Source: Epinephelus fuscoguttatus (Eukaryota > Chordata > Actinopteri > Perciformes > Serranidae). Taken from it: a stretch of DNA of 64,000 bases. Position numbers and translations under genes: made by a program. Below, piece by piece: positions 1 to 11,260 of the stretch. The notes beneath the pieces are model-generated. The model was not told the origin of the DNA. It worked only from the letters and a program-made list of their open reading frames with translations, and searched no databases. Location: the NCBI RefSeq assembly GCF_011397635.1, contig NC_064772.1, forward strand, positions 13,531,035 to 13,595,034, in the 5' to 3' direction. Position 1 is the stretch's first letter, and each line of letters starts with the position of its first letter.

Positions 1-1167
1 GCTTTTGCTCATGTTTGTGTGAAGTTATTTGATATATAGACTGATTTTTTTGGTGTTGGACATCCTAGTCAGTGTGTGATGTCAGCCTCTAGACATATAT
101 TTAATTATATATTAAATCAATCAATCAATAAAATAAATATATAAGATAAACATAAAATATATAATAATAATTATAATAACACCAGTGGTTTTGGGGATTT
201 TTTTCTCGTGAACACATGTCAGGGATACTCAACCTGCTATGGCCGGGGGCCACTTTTGCAAAATGAAAGTAATTAAACAAACATTAATAATATTTATCAG
301 ATAAAATGAATCAACATTAAAAGGCCCATAACTCATCTTTCTTTGAAATTCTTTATTTTCAGATTAACAGGTTTAGGATCAGCATGAGTCAGCAAAATCA
401 AGGCAAATTGCCTGTTTTTAATTTTACCTTTGCTTCCCTCACTCATCTCAAATCCAGTTGCAGATCAGGTGTGCACAGGGGCGTTTCTAAGATTTGAGGA
501 CAATTGGGGCTTAGGCCAGACCTCTGTCAAGGTGTCAGGGGGTCCTACCCTGGCACCTTCTACTTTTGATTTAAAAAAAAAAAAAAAAAGCATTTTGATG
601 TTTTTATGCACTCCAGAAAAGGACGACACCTTATTTACACTTTAAGTATAACATTAATTCCCAGTGTGAATCCATTTTTCCTTTCTATCATAAATTAGAA
701 AATGGTCAGCAGGCCACGCTCCACCCAACAATTGCGGGTCAGATTTGGGCCACTGGTCATATGTTGAGCATCACTGATATACATTAAAACTGCCTAAGCA
801 GCAAAACATGCTGAGTTAGGGATGAGATCACGTTATGCTGTGTTAGCTCCTGCTAACCAGGCAGGGAGAGCCGGACGGTCCTTTAGAGCTGCTTCAAACA
901 ATCAGCTGTTGATGCCTCCCCACCCAGTAGGCTACCATCACAGAAAGATTCTAATTCTGTGGGAAACGCTGAATGCTGATAATAATAAGCGTGGAATTCC
1001 AAGACAACCATAAACATGGCAACATGCACCACGATTTTTTTTAGAAAAGCTGTCATGGAATCAGGCATTTCAGGCTCCAACAGTCACAAAAACAGCCTGT
1101 GTAATCCTGGTGGGGCTGAATTGGAGTCAAACCCTGAACCACAGAGTGTCTGCAGGTCCTAAAAAGA

Positions 1168-1179
1168 GTCCTAAAATGT
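1168..1179. repeat. LINE target-site duplication, copy 1 (3' side of element)
   Basis: GTCCTAAAATGT lies directly outside the GAC tail and is identical to 4337-4348. This marks the LINE boundaries and a target-primed insertion. Confidence 0.8.
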
Positions 1180-1198
1180 TGTCGTCGTCGTCCTCCGC

Positions 1199-2661
1199 TT
1201 ATCCGGGTCTGGGTCGCGGGGGCAGCAGCCTCAGCAAGGAAGCCCAGACAGTCCTCTCCCCAGCCACTTCCACCAGCTCTTCCGCGGGAACCCTGAGGCG
1301 TTCCCAGGCCAGCCGGGTGATGTAGTCGCTCCAGCGTGTCCTGGGGCGGCCCCGAGGTCTCCTCCCGGTTGGACATGCCCGAAACACCTCCCAAGGGAGG
1401 CGTCCGGAAGGCATCCTTACCAGATGCCCGAACCACCTCAACTGGCTCCTCTCGATGTGGAGGAGCAGCGGCTCTACTCCGAGTCCCTCCCGAATGTCTG
1501 AGCTCCTCACCCTATCCCTAAGGCTGAGCCCAGCCACCCTGCGGAGGAAACTCATTTCGGCCGCTTGTATTCGCGATCTCATTCTTTCGGTCACTACCCA
1601 GAGCTCGTGACCATAGGTGAGGGTTGGAACGAAGATCGACCGGTAAATCGAGAGCTTCGCTTTCTGGCCAAGCTCCCTTTTCACCACAACGGACCGGTTA
1701 AGCGCCCGCATCACTGCTGACGCTGCCCCAATCCTCCTGTCAATCTCCCGCTCCATCCTACCCTCACTCGTGAACAAGATCCCGAGATACTTAAACTCCT
1801 CCACCTGAGGAAGGACCTCCCCCCTGACCTGGAGTGGGCAATCCACCCTTTTCCGGCTGAGGACCATGGCCTCGGACTTGGAGGTGCTGATTCTCATCCC
1901 AGCTGCTTCACACTCGGCTGCGAACCGCCCCAGTGAGAGCTGGAAGTCACTGTTCGATGGAGCTAGGAGGACCACGTCATCCGCAAAAAGCAGGGACGAG
2001 ATTCTCCCATCACCGAACCTGACACCCTCCACCACTCGGCTGCGCCTAGAAATTCTGTCCATAAAAGTTATGAACAGAACCGGTGACAAAGGGCAGCCCT
2101 GGCGGAGTCCAACCTCACCGGGAACAGGTCCGACTTACTGCCAGCCACGCGAACCAGACTCATGCTCCTTCGGTACAGGGACTGGATGGCCCTTAGCAAG
2201 GGGCCACCCACCCCATACTCCCGGAGCACCCCCCACAGGATGCCCCTGGGGACACGGTCGTAAGCCTTCTCCAAATCCACAAAACACATGTGGACTGGTT
2301 GGGCACCCTGGCGAGGATAAAGAGCTGGTCCACGGTTCCGCATCCGGGACAAAAACCACATTGCTCCTCCTCGATCCGAGGTTCAACTATCGACCGGACC
2401 CTCTTCTCCAGCACCCTGGAGTAGACCTTACCGGGTAGGCTGAGGAGTGTGATCCCCCTGTAGTTGGAACACACCCTCTGGTCCCCTTTCTTGAAAATGG
2501 GGACCACCACCCCGGTCTGCCCAGAGGCACTGCCCCGATGTCCACGCAATGTTGCAGAGGCGTGTCAGCCAAGACAGCCCTACAACATCCAGAGCCTTGA
2601 GATATCCGGGACGAATCTCATCCACCCCCGGGGCTCCGCCGCCTCGGAGTTGTTTCACCAC
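1199..2661 (-). pseudogene. LINE reverse transcriptase and C-terminal region, frameshifted
   Basis: Reverse transcriptase is recognisable in at least four pieces in different frames. They are about 2428-2661 (GAPGVDEIRPGYLKAL), 2193-2549 (VVPIFKKGDQ, NYRGITLLS), 2068-2361 (FVDLEKAYDRVPR) and 1199-2089 (SSLLFADDVVLLA, FKYLGI, then the C-terminal WFGHLVRMPSGRLP region). FADD is the catalytic core of retroelement reverse transcriptases. The pieces overlap slightly, as small indels in an old copy would give. The last piece alone keeps 296 open codons and ends at the short tail. Long plus-strand open frames opposite it, such as 1866-2438 and 2889-3353, are shadows. Confidence 0.87.
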
Positions 2662-2993
2662 CTCGGCGACTTCTGCCCCAGAAATTGGACGACCCGCCCC
2701 TGAGACCCCCGTCTCTGTTTCCTCACTGGAATACGTGTTGGTGGGATTGAGGAGCTCCTCAAAGTATTCCTTCCACCGCCCGACAATGTCCCCAGTTGAC
2801 GTCAGCAGCTCCCCGCCTCCACTGTAAACAGTGTGAGCAAGTTGCCGCCTTCCCCCCCTGAGGTGCCGGACAGTTTGTCAGAACCTCTTTGGAGCCGATC
2901 GATAGTCTTCCTCCATGGCCTCACCGAACTCCTCCCACGCCCAAGTTTTTGCCTCCACGACTGCCGCCGCTCTCGCCCGGCCCGCTGGCCCGC

Positions 2994-4319
2994 TCAGACC
3001 AACCATGCCCTGTAGGCCTCCTTCCTCAGCCTGATGGCTCCACTGTCCTCTGGTGTCCTCCAGCAGGTTTTGGGATTACCGCCGCGACTGGCACCAGCGG
3101 CCTTGCGGCCACAGCTCGCAACCGCCGCCTCAACAATGGCAGAGCGGAACAAGGCCCATTCGGACTCAATGTCCCCCTCTGCCCTCAGGACACGATTGAA
3201 GCTCTCCCGGAGGTGGGAGTTGAAGATCATCTGGACAGGTTCTTCCGCCAGGCGTTCCCAGCAGACCCTCACTGTTCGTTTGGGCCTGCCAGGTCTGCGC
3301 GGCGCCTTCCCCCACCATCTGATCCAACTCACCACCAGGTGGTGATCAGTTGACAGCTCTGCTCCTCTCTTCACCCGAGTGTCCAGAACATATGGCCGCA
3401 GGTCAAATGATACGACTACAAAGTCGATCATTGACCTGCGACCTAGGCTGTCCTGGTGCCACGTGCACCGATGGACATCCTTATGTTTGAACATGGTGTT
3501 AGTTATGGCCAAACTGCGACCCGCACAGAAGTCCAATAACTGAACACCACTCGAGTTCAGATCGGGCAGGCCGTTCCTCCCAATCACGCCCCTCCAGGTC
3601 CCGCTGTCATTGCCCACATGAGCGTTGAAGTCCCCCAGCAGAACAATGGAGTCCCCGGTTGGGGCACTGTCCAGCACCCGTCCCAGAGACTCCAAAAAGG
3701 GTGGGTACTCTGAACTGTTGTTCGGTGCATAAGCACAGACAACAGTCAGGACCCGTTCCCCGACCCGAAGGCGCAGGGAAGCAACCCTTTCGTCTACTGG
3801 GGTAAACCCCAACGTACAGGCAGAGAGTCTGGGGGCTATCAGAAAGCCCACCCCGGCCCTCCGCCTCTCACCCGGAGCAACTCCAGCGAAGGAGAGAGTC
3901 CAACCCCTCTCAAGGACTAGGGTTCCAGAGCCGGAACTATGTGTCGAGGTGAGGCCGACTATATCTAGCCGGTAACGCTCAGCCTCTTCCACAAGCTCCG
4001 GCTCCTTCCCCGCCAGAGAGGTGACATTCCATGTCCCAAGAGCCAACTTCTGTAACCGAGGATCGGACCGCCAAGGCCCCCGCCTTGGTCTGCTGCCCAA
4101 TCCACATTGCACCGAACCCTTCTGGATCCCTCTACGGGTGGTGGGCCTGCAGGGGGACGAACCCATGTAGCCGGTTCGGGCTGGGCCCGGCTGGACCCCA
4201 TGGGCGAAGGCCCAACCACCAGACGCTCGCCCACGGACCCCAACCCCAGGCCTGGCTCCAGGGCGGGGCCCCGGTAACCCTCCGGGCCGGGTACACTTGT
4301 CCTTGATCATAACCATCAT
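2994..4319 (-). pseudogene. LINE endonuclease domain, open part of a broken ORF
   Basis: About 440 residues are open. After a Gly/Pro/Arg-rich leader come the endonuclease landmarks: GTWNVTSL near the start of the domain, [10 protein letters not shown] in the middle, IDFVVVS, and [10 protein letters not shown] near the end. These match the Asn, Asp-x-Asn and Ser-Asp-His type motifs of the AP-endonuclease fold that nicks the target DNA for target-primed reverse transcription. The usual motif-II glutamate is not evident (the region reads GLTSTHS). The frame stops at 2994-2996. The following segment continues the element in another frame and soon meets a nonsense codon near 2880. It belonged to one polyprotein with the reverse transcriptase and is not expected to be functional. 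Confidence 0.85.
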
Positions 4320-4336
4320 GAAGGGTCTTTTGAAAT

Positions 4337-4348
4337 GTCCTAAAATGT
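4337..4348. repeat. LINE target-site duplication, copy 2 (5' side of element)
   Basis: GTCCTAAAATGT is identical to 1168-1179. The surrounding host sequence repeats TCCTAAA several times, so the exact edge may shift by a few bases. Confidence 0.8.
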
Positions 4349-5088
4349 CCTAAAGTCATATTCATATAAATATTCACTTAAAATTAATTCACTAGTCTTT
4401 CATTTGAATTTTTGAGGTCTTGAAAAAATGAATTGAATATAATGATTGAAATTTTATTTAATTTATCCATCCTTTAATTTCTTTTTCATCAAAATGAGTC
4501 TTTAAATCTTAAAACCTATCACTGAGCCTAATACTGTGTTTTTACTTTATACTTGCACTTACCTTACGGCAAAATGTAGATTACCAGTATCACTCTGATA
4601 AACATATTCCGACATCAAACCTACCTCTGCAGGAACCACTTGCATATCAACAGTTACTTACCTTTATACTTACCTGTAATGCTAGAAAGAAATCAGCCTT
4701 AAATTTGTTTAAAAAAAATTATGTTGATAAGGTCTTTAAAAGCATTAGATTTAAATGGTTGTTACCTGCAGACACTAATCATTTTTCTTTAATTTGTTTT
4801 GGACATTTAAATTCTAATGGATGTATTTGATTAAGTGTGTCATACTTTCTTTGATGTTGCTTTTTTACTTTCTGACATTATGAGTGCATGACAGATGTGT
4901 GAGTGTCGGGAGACTGAATTAAATGCATTTTCTGGACAATCTTGTACAATTTTGTAGCAGAAAAATATATTTTCTGCATCTTATTTACACACTTGCACAA
5001 ATACCTTCAGTTTCATAATAGCCATGTAATATTATTTAGTCTGAATGAATGTTTAAAACTAACAGATGTAAAATCTTCTCTTCGACAG

Positions 5089-5196
5089 GGCACCATTGGG
5101 TTTGAAGCTCAGATTGACAAGTGCTTGGAGCTGTCAGAGTATCTCTACAACAAGATCAAAGACAGAGAAGGATACGAAATGGTCTTTGATGGAAAA
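5089..5196 (+). CDS. gad2: gad2 coding exon, third from last (glutamate decarboxylase 65)
   Basis: This 108-bp exon starts and ends in phase 0 (acceptor ..CGACAG, donor GTAGGT) and gives 36 residues from [18 protein letters not shown] to [10 protein letters not shown]. It matches the C-terminal part of vertebrate GAD. The stretch [17 protein letters not shown] is closer to GAD65 (gad2) than to GAD67 (gad1), which has NREEFEMVFNG. GAD is a pyridoxal-phosphate enzyme that converts glutamate to GABA in inhibitory neurons and pancreatic islets. The 65-kDa form is associated with synaptic vesicle membranes. The active-site lysine and the N-terminal membrane-targeting region are encoded upstream, outside the window. 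Confidence 0.95.
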
Positions 5197-6444
5197 GTAG
5201 GTCCACATTTAACTTTCCCTCTCCACAGTAATAATTCATCCGCAGCTACACAATCAGAGAAAAGCAGCTAACATTAGTCCACGCTGCTTCTTTTACCTCC
5301 GTGTGTTCGGTGTCATTATGGGTGACTTGATTGACGCGCAGTGCGCTTTTTCTTTGTGTTGGATGAATGCCATTTTTACCTCTAGCTGCAAGTATAATGT
5401 GCTGCTATTATGTTTAATGAATAGCATAACTGCCTGTAATTGCTCATATGCATATGAATAGCACAGCGTCTGAAATATCCTCCACCGAGAAGGACCACAA
5501 CAGCACAAACATATGCGGGATAGATAGGGTTATTAAGCTAAAAACTGTTTTATGAAAGGAGTGCTTGGACACCCAGAGTCATTTATAGTGAAAGCTCTTT
5601 AATGTTTCAAGCCTTATTGTTTTCCTGCTGAGCCACAAAAGGCTAAGAGCATCATAACCCAGAGGGTGGTGGGGAAAAAGCCAACTCCTCTGGGCAGTGG
5701 CCCAGGTGTTCACTTGTCTGTACCTCCCATTGAGCTATTACATCAATCTGATGTTGAATATACTACGGCCGAACCAGCCCAGCTGTATAAATGAGGCTGG
5801 CGTGCATGGCTAGTCAGCTGTTGGTAATGAATGCTTTTCCACTCACTGGCAGGCAGGCAGGCTGCTCCAGCGAGGCTTCAGATGCCAAAAAATAGAGCTG
5901 TGTGGGGCTTTCAGACATATAGAGAATCTGAGGAGGAGGCAGGCTACCTGTCTGATGCCGGCAACACCTAATGGATTTCCTTTTTGAGCTTTGGAGAGCC
6001 ATTTTTAAATTGAATCTTCTCTGGCTCGGAGAAATCAGTGGACTACTTTCAACTCCTTTTATCTTGTGGTATCTGTAGGATTTCAGGCGAGGATGACTGG
6101 TAAATATGTGTATATACTGCATATCTGTGAATATGAAGTTGTAGGTGTACTTGTACATCTATATGTAATATATGTAATTACAGATTATGTCTACTTGTCC
6201 ATAAGGCTGGGTGGTATGTTTGCCATTAAAATATTAATAATCAAATTTTTCCAATTTCGCCATTACAATATGGTAAATGTGTGTAGAATCATGTCAGATG
6301 TCAAATTGCTGTTAATATCAATTGACTTTCATCCACTGTTATGTATTACATCAGGAAACTCTTCACATGTAAAAAATAACATGTAACATTTACATGTATA
6401 CCGCTAGTAATGTTAGTTTTTAATTACAATGTGCAGCCCAGTCA

Positions 6445-6933
6445 CTGGAAGAAAATGTTGGCATTGTACATTTTTGCAAACCATGGATACTTGTATTTGT
6501 ATGTTTCATACACATGAAATCAATTATTATCAGTTATTATAATGACGGAGTTCTGATTACATGTTTATGAGCTGACATTGTCAGAGGCTGCCAAGCTGTA
6601 GACCACTGTTTGAGACCAACAATCAACAAAACCTGTTGTTATTTAGTGAGTTATTGCTGTGTCTTCTAAAAGCTTTATAGCTACAAAAAAGTTGTTGTTT
6701 ATCTAAGACAATGCTGTGTCTCCTGCTGGGATTGTGCCACCAGAACTGAGTATTTTAAGTCATAATATGTTCTTTTCCATTCCATAACTAAGTGTGTTTT
6801 GTGCCTTAACATAGCCACATATTAACCACAGCATTGTTGAAATGTAGAGTTTTAATATATCCACTGCATAATAATGTATAAATGAAATTTATCCGTGGTT
6901 TTCAGAAACGTACAATGCTAACATTTATTCTGG
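6445..6933. mobile_element. Foldback/MITE copy of the AATGTTGGCAT family
   Basis: The left end (GGAAGAAAATGTTGGC at about 6447) is the inverted counterpart of the right end (GCTAACATTTATTCTGG at about 6917). The outer 40 bases or so of the two ends pair, including a CAAACCATGG / CCGTGGTTTTC block. Related copies occur near 38180-38640, 53177-53564, 54710-55716 and 63684 to the end. It has no coding capacity. Class unknown; repeated arrangement and inverted ends suggest a nonautonomous DNA transposon. Confidence 0.65.
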
Positions 6934-7622
6934 GGATTTTGTGGCTGCTAAAACAACCCTGATGAAAGACTTAATCAAAATTGCAAAAATGCTCCTTAAA
7001 ACTCACTGACTGCATAAAAATAATGGCTGTAGCTACCGTGATGTCACCCATTGGTTTGTGACCTTGCATTGTAAAGCCTTGAGTTTGGCATTTTGGTCAT
7101 TGCCATCTTGATTTTTTGGAGCAAGAAGTGACCATATTTGGACGAGAGGATGGAGCTGTGAAGGAGCAGCCTGTCACCCCAAGTGGCCATGCACTTAATT
7201 ATGCATAACTTAAGGCTTGATGAAATGTAAAAAAGTGAGTTATAGAAAAATGTACCCCCCATACAGTTGTCTAATGTTGAAATTAGCCACAGAGACCAAA
7301 ACCATTTTGTACCAGGCTGTAAACATGTTTATTTCTGCTATCAAGTTGGGGATTTTATCATGGGGGTCTATGGGGATTGACTCGCTTTTGGAGGCAGCCT
7401 CTAGTGGCCATTTTAGGCTCATCTGCGTTGACTTAATTTTGTAGCCCCAGAGGGGTGCCACTTGTCGGGATCGGGTAATAATTATTCATGCATGAGCAAG
7501 TCTTTTTGCATTACACATAGTTATTAAATTCATTGCTAAGACAAAAACACTGATTAGAGCAGCTAAAAAACACACAACTACTATTGTTTTATAGCACTTC
7601 TCAAGTTACTCTAATAGCTTAA

Positions 7623-7907
7623 AGGTCGAGTTTGTAGGACTTAGAGGCATCTAGTGGCGAAGTTGCAGATTGCAAGCAACTGAATGGCACTGGCTACAGC
7701 TTGTTCAGTTTGGGCTACTGTAAGAATAACACAGCTGACTCCGCGGACAAGGACCTGCTCCGTTTGTAGATATAAACGGTTCATTCTAAAGTAATGAAAA
7801 CACAACATTTCTTATTTTGGGGTGATTATTAACTAATGAAAACATAGTTCTGAATTTTATATACCATTTCTCCCAATAGATGCCCCAAAATCCTACATGG
7901 TGGACCT
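7623..7907. mobile_element. TTAA-flanked MITE (AGGTC ends)
   Basis: A 285-bp element begins AGGTCGAGTTTGTAGGACTT and ends with the inverted version of AGGTCCACCATGTAGGAT. TTAA sits directly outside both ends (7619-7622 and 7908-7911), as expected for piggyBac-like target duplication. Longer relatives are at 44275-45122 and 56822-57490. Non-coding. Confidence 0.75.
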
Positions 7908-8209
7908 TTAAATTTTTATTGCTAGAAGAAGTGACAACCCTGGTGATTATAATGCCACCACTGGGGGGCACCAAAGACAAGAAATGCTCAAAATCTGTAC
8001 ATAGTGGCTTTAATTTTATCAACAGAATTAAAAAAAACAATCATATCATCACGATATAATGAAATTCTGCAATATTATACATATATATCTATATCTATAT
8101 ATCTCTCTCTATATATATAATATACTGAGCCCTGAAGTAAGTGTGCATGTTTTGCCTTGTACGGCTGTTTATTCCTCTCATCTCTTGTCGCCTCTTTGTG
8201 TTCCCACAG

Positions 8210-8299
8210 CCTCAGCACACCAATGTCTGCTTCTGGTACCTGCCTCCTGGGATCCGCTACATGGAGGACAAAGAGGAGAGAAAGAAACGCTTGCACAAG
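8210..8299 (+). CDS. gad2: gad2 coding exon, second from last
   Basis: A 90-bp, phase 0-0 exon with acceptor TTCCCACAG and donor GTGGGT. Its 30 residues begin PQHTNVCFWYLPPGIRYMED and end KKRLHK, continuing the C-terminal domain of GAD. PQHTNVCFWY is near-invariant in vertebrate GAD65. The KEERKKRLHK segment varies between species. Confidence 0.95.
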
Positions 8300-8596
8300 G
8301 TGGGTGAGCAGAGATAAGAAGCCTGACTATAATATCTACCAAAAACACCTTTCACTGCACCTTGCATTTGCCCTACAAGCCTGTTATTCCTATCCAGTGT
8401 GACCATCACATGTCCTGCTCATTAGTGGACGTCCACTTCTACTCAGGATTATAAAAATACTTGAGCATGCACGTGAGCTATACTTAGTAAATTGTGACAG
8501 TCTTAAAATACGATACACAGAGGGACAGAGGGAGTGAGACTATTCAGTTAGCTAAAGAGGCGGTCATTCAGAGGATCCCACAGCAGCAGGGGCCTA

Positions 8597-8611
8597 CTAA
8601 TTGACAATTAG
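8597..8611. promoter_or_regulatory. 15-bp palindrome with two TAATT/AATTA cores
   Basis: CTAATTGACAATTAG reads the same on both strands apart from its centre base. Each half carries a TAATTG homeodomain-type core. It lies in a gad2 intron. Homeodomain control of GABAergic genes (for example by Dlx) is established in vertebrates. That this site is used is only a guess. Confidence 0.3.
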
Positions 8612-9039
8612 GACAAACAGATGGTGTACGTGATGGCCATACAAAGAGCTCTCTTTCTCTGTAAAACCCTCCACCATAAATTGTCATAGCACATCAGATG
8701 GAGTGATTTCCTTTTGTTTTACAAAGTTTGAAAAAACACAGTGGATACGCCTCACTGAAACCGAGTGTTTGGACAGCTCGCTCTTATTCCACAGACTCTG
8801 ACACTTAGACAGAGGGATGACGTTCTTCTGAAGGATAACTGGAAAGTTGTTGAAAGACTGATTAGACGGAAATCTGCAGCTGCTGATTGATTATTTTACA
8901 GAAACTGCAGCTGGACACCTGTAAGAGATTTGGAGGGAACAATGATGTGATGAGAGACAGTACTGGCCGCAGCACTGCAGCCTTTATATACTGTCAGCCC
9001 CATGATGGAAGAAAATTCTTTACCTAAATTACAATACCA

Positions 9040-9922
9040 CAGTGGACAAATACTCTGATACAAGTGAAAGTCCTGCAGAAGTCTGCAAATGTTCTTAAAG
9101 TATCAAACACTGAGGTATTTGTTATGCAAAGTCTCCCATTTTAGAGGGTTTGAATGACAATGCTTTCAAAGTCCTGAAATGTGATTTCCTTTTTTTTTTT
9201 ACCCTTATGCATACAAGATAATAATTTGTAACAAACTCGTAAGTTTCTAAGTTTTTACAGGACTTCAGGGGTTCTCTTGTTAGTTTTTTTTCTGTTGCAG
9301 TTTACAGCTTTATCATGTTTATAAGAACAAGATGGCCTTGCATAAATGCCAGTGTAGTTGAGTTAAAAATACCTGTAATGGGATGTGCCTTTAATTTCTA
9401 ACAATACATCATATTTAATAAGTTGTGCAAATGTTTTGTATGTGAATCAAAGTAACAAATAACTGTAGTAGTTAAGTAAATGTAGTGAATGTAATGGTGT
9501 GGTTTACGTGAGACACAGTTAAATGCTGTATACACACTAAAAAAGCTCTAGGATTTATACACACCTACTTAAAAATGTGCAAGGGCACATAAGTAACAAT
9601 ATTTGACACAGTTATTACTTTGGCAGTTTTCTTTTGTAAATACGGGTCAAGAGATGACAGCAAACTGAACAAACTACAGAGCGTGCAGAGAGACCCTCAT
9701 CGTCTTTCCACGCCACCGCCCTGCTGAACTCAGCTTTTGTATCAGGTTGGATGTGGTGCCCCCCTGGTGGTCACAGTATACTCATTACTATACACTAGAC
9801 TACAGCACTGAATATTTCCTTCTAAAATGTAGTGGAGTACAAGTATAGAGTAGCATAAATTGAATATAATTAAGTGAATTGCCTTAAAATTGTAAATGCA
9901 CTTAGTTTCTTTCCACCACAGT
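9040..9922. mobile_element. Probable nonautonomous DNA element, CAGTGGTGGAAAG family
   Basis: The right end reads CTTTCCACCACAG, the inverted end of the fish repeat whose other end is CAGTGGTGGAAAG, also seen at 20486. The left part has the repeated AAGT/AGTAA text typical of this family (CTGATACAAGTGAAAGTCCT). The left boundary is uncertain. Non-coding. Confidence 0.45.
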
Positions 9923-10975
9923 TCAGGCTTCTTTATACAACTGTCTACACCAGCAGATCTTAATCATCTAACTGACGTTAAAACCAACTGTGGTTGCTCA
10001 AGGAGTTAGTAAAGTTTTAAAAGTCTATTTTAAGTTTTCAACTTAATACCCTCAGTGTTAATAAAATAATAAAATTCTTGCCAGATTATGCAGGACCTGC
10101 AGGGCGCTGTCTATGAGTCACAGTTAACTTAAGCTCTTTGGCAGCAAACTGAACCTCATGTGCATATGAGTCACAATACTGCAACCAAGTGTGGTCATTT
10201 CTAATTTACTGTGCAGATCCTACATTATCCAAAATGACAAGCACCAGCCCTAACATGATGCAATAGAGAAACATATATTGAAATGTTTTCCAGTTCCAAA
10301 CTTCAACTGCATCACAGCACAGAATCCTCACTGACATCAAGACTTTCACTGCTTTGCTCTCAGAGATAACCTCTCAACTTGGCGGCAGCAGTCAGAGCTG
10401 TGTGTACCAGAGCTGTGTGTCAGGTTTAGCTGTCAGACTGGTGGGAGATAATAAACTACATGCATCAGGATCACAGTGATCTGAGGAGGAAATGTGATGT
10501 GTTTAGTTGCTGAAAAAGAAAATAAAAAAGGAGACACACAAATCTGATAACAGACGCTTTTTAAAATAATAATTAAACTAACTTTAGAAAGAAAAACATT
10601 TTAAAAATTGGCGTATAAGGAGTCAAGAAAGGATACAATGAGGGGGTACAGTTGGTCATCAATGGCAATTTTTTTGCATGATGACTTTGACTAACATATT
10701 TAGTCATGTGATCAGACCTCTAGTTCATTTTCTTTGGTTTAGTGTAGAGGGAAAAAGAATCTTGTGTTTGTAACCTGCTGGCTCGCAGTGCTAACTTAAT
10801 TCATACTCAACAAACTTTAAATTTTGCGTGTTTGAATCTTTTTTTTTTTCATGAAACTGCAGATTACTTGAAAAAGGGCTTTTTATACTTTTAAATTCAG
10901 TTAGCGCCAACAGAGTTCAAACTGTGTTATACTCACCTGTGGCAGTTCATTAATTAGTAAACATAACGTAAAATT

Positions 10976-11260
10976 GGCAGCACGGTGGTGTGGTGGTTAG
11001 CACTGTCGCCTCACAGCAAGAGGGTTCCTGGTTCAAACCTCCCGGGACCCCCTTTGTGTGGAGTTTGCATGTTCTCCCCATGTCAGCGTGTGTTTTCTCC
11101 AGGTACTCCAGCTTCCTCCCACAGTCCAAAGACATGCAGGTTAACTGGTGACTGGTGTGAATGGTGTGTATGGTTGCCTGTCTCTATGTGTCAGCCCTGG
11201 GATAGTCTGGCGACCTGTCCAAGGTGTACCCCGTCTCTCGCCCGATGTCAGCTGGGATAA
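10976..11260 (+). mobile_element. tRNA-derived SINE, copy 1 (3'-truncated)
   Basis: The head GGCAGCACGGTGGTGTGGTG is followed by an A-box-like TGGTTAGCAC and a B-box-like GGTTCAAACC, then the body that also occurs at 24458 and 31185 (AAAGACATGCAGGTTA, CTCTATGTGTCAGCCCTG, GATGTCAGCTGGGATA). It stops just after GCTGGGATAA and lacks the GGATAAGC tail of the other copies. Same orientation as gad2. Not a tRNA gene. Confidence 0.75.

Larger units (their letters stand above)
1180..4336 (-). mobile_element. Near-full-length, inactivated RTE-clade LINE (Rex3-like)
   Basis: A 3.16-kb non-LTR retrotransposon on the minus strand. In element order it has an apurinic-type endonuclease (2994-4319), a reverse transcriptase (about 1750-2661, with the FADD catalytic motif) and a C-terminal region with GRRPRGRPRTRW, ending in a short (GAC)n tail at 1181-1192. 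The order, the length near the 3.2 kb usual for RTE elements and the microsatellite-like tail without poly(A) fit RTE/Rex3; the family name is from memory. It is GC-rich inside an AT-rich intron. A 12-bp direct repeat flanks it. Reading frames are broken at several points, so it is a dead copy. It runs antisense to gad2. Confidence 0.88.
1..5088 (+). other. gad2: gad2 intron (3' part), upstream of the first visible gad2 exon
   Basis: AT-rich non-coding DNA ending in a clear acceptor (TTCGACAG) at 5081-5088. It holds an A-run near 571-588 and the RTE LINE at 1180-4336. The preceding gad2 exon, which should encode the stretch just before GTIGFE, was not found here, so the intron starts outside the window and is over 5 kb long. 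No gene is seen in 1-1167 or 4349-5088 apart from low-complexity AT-rich sequence. Confidence 0.8.
5197..8209 (+). other. gad2: gad2 intron between third-last and second-last coding exons
   Basis: A 3.0-kb intron with donor GTAGGT and acceptor TTCCCACAG. It holds an AATGTTGGCAT-type foldback element (6445-6933), a short TTAA-flanked MITE (7623-7907) and a TATC/TA-rich tract just upstream of the acceptor (about 8079-8120). No gene is seen in 5197-6444. Confidence 0.85.

Noticed and set aside
1866..4306. Long plus-strand open frames (1866-2438, 2889-3353, 3034-3345, 4031-4306)
   Set aside because: They are antisense shadows of the GC-rich LINE on the minus strand and show no protein family of their own.
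10976..11040. tRNA gene in the SINE heads (also 24458, 31185 and 52826 on the minus strand)
   Set aside because: A- and B-box-like motifs are present but there is no complete cloverleaf or matching acceptor stem, and each is the head of a longer repeated element.
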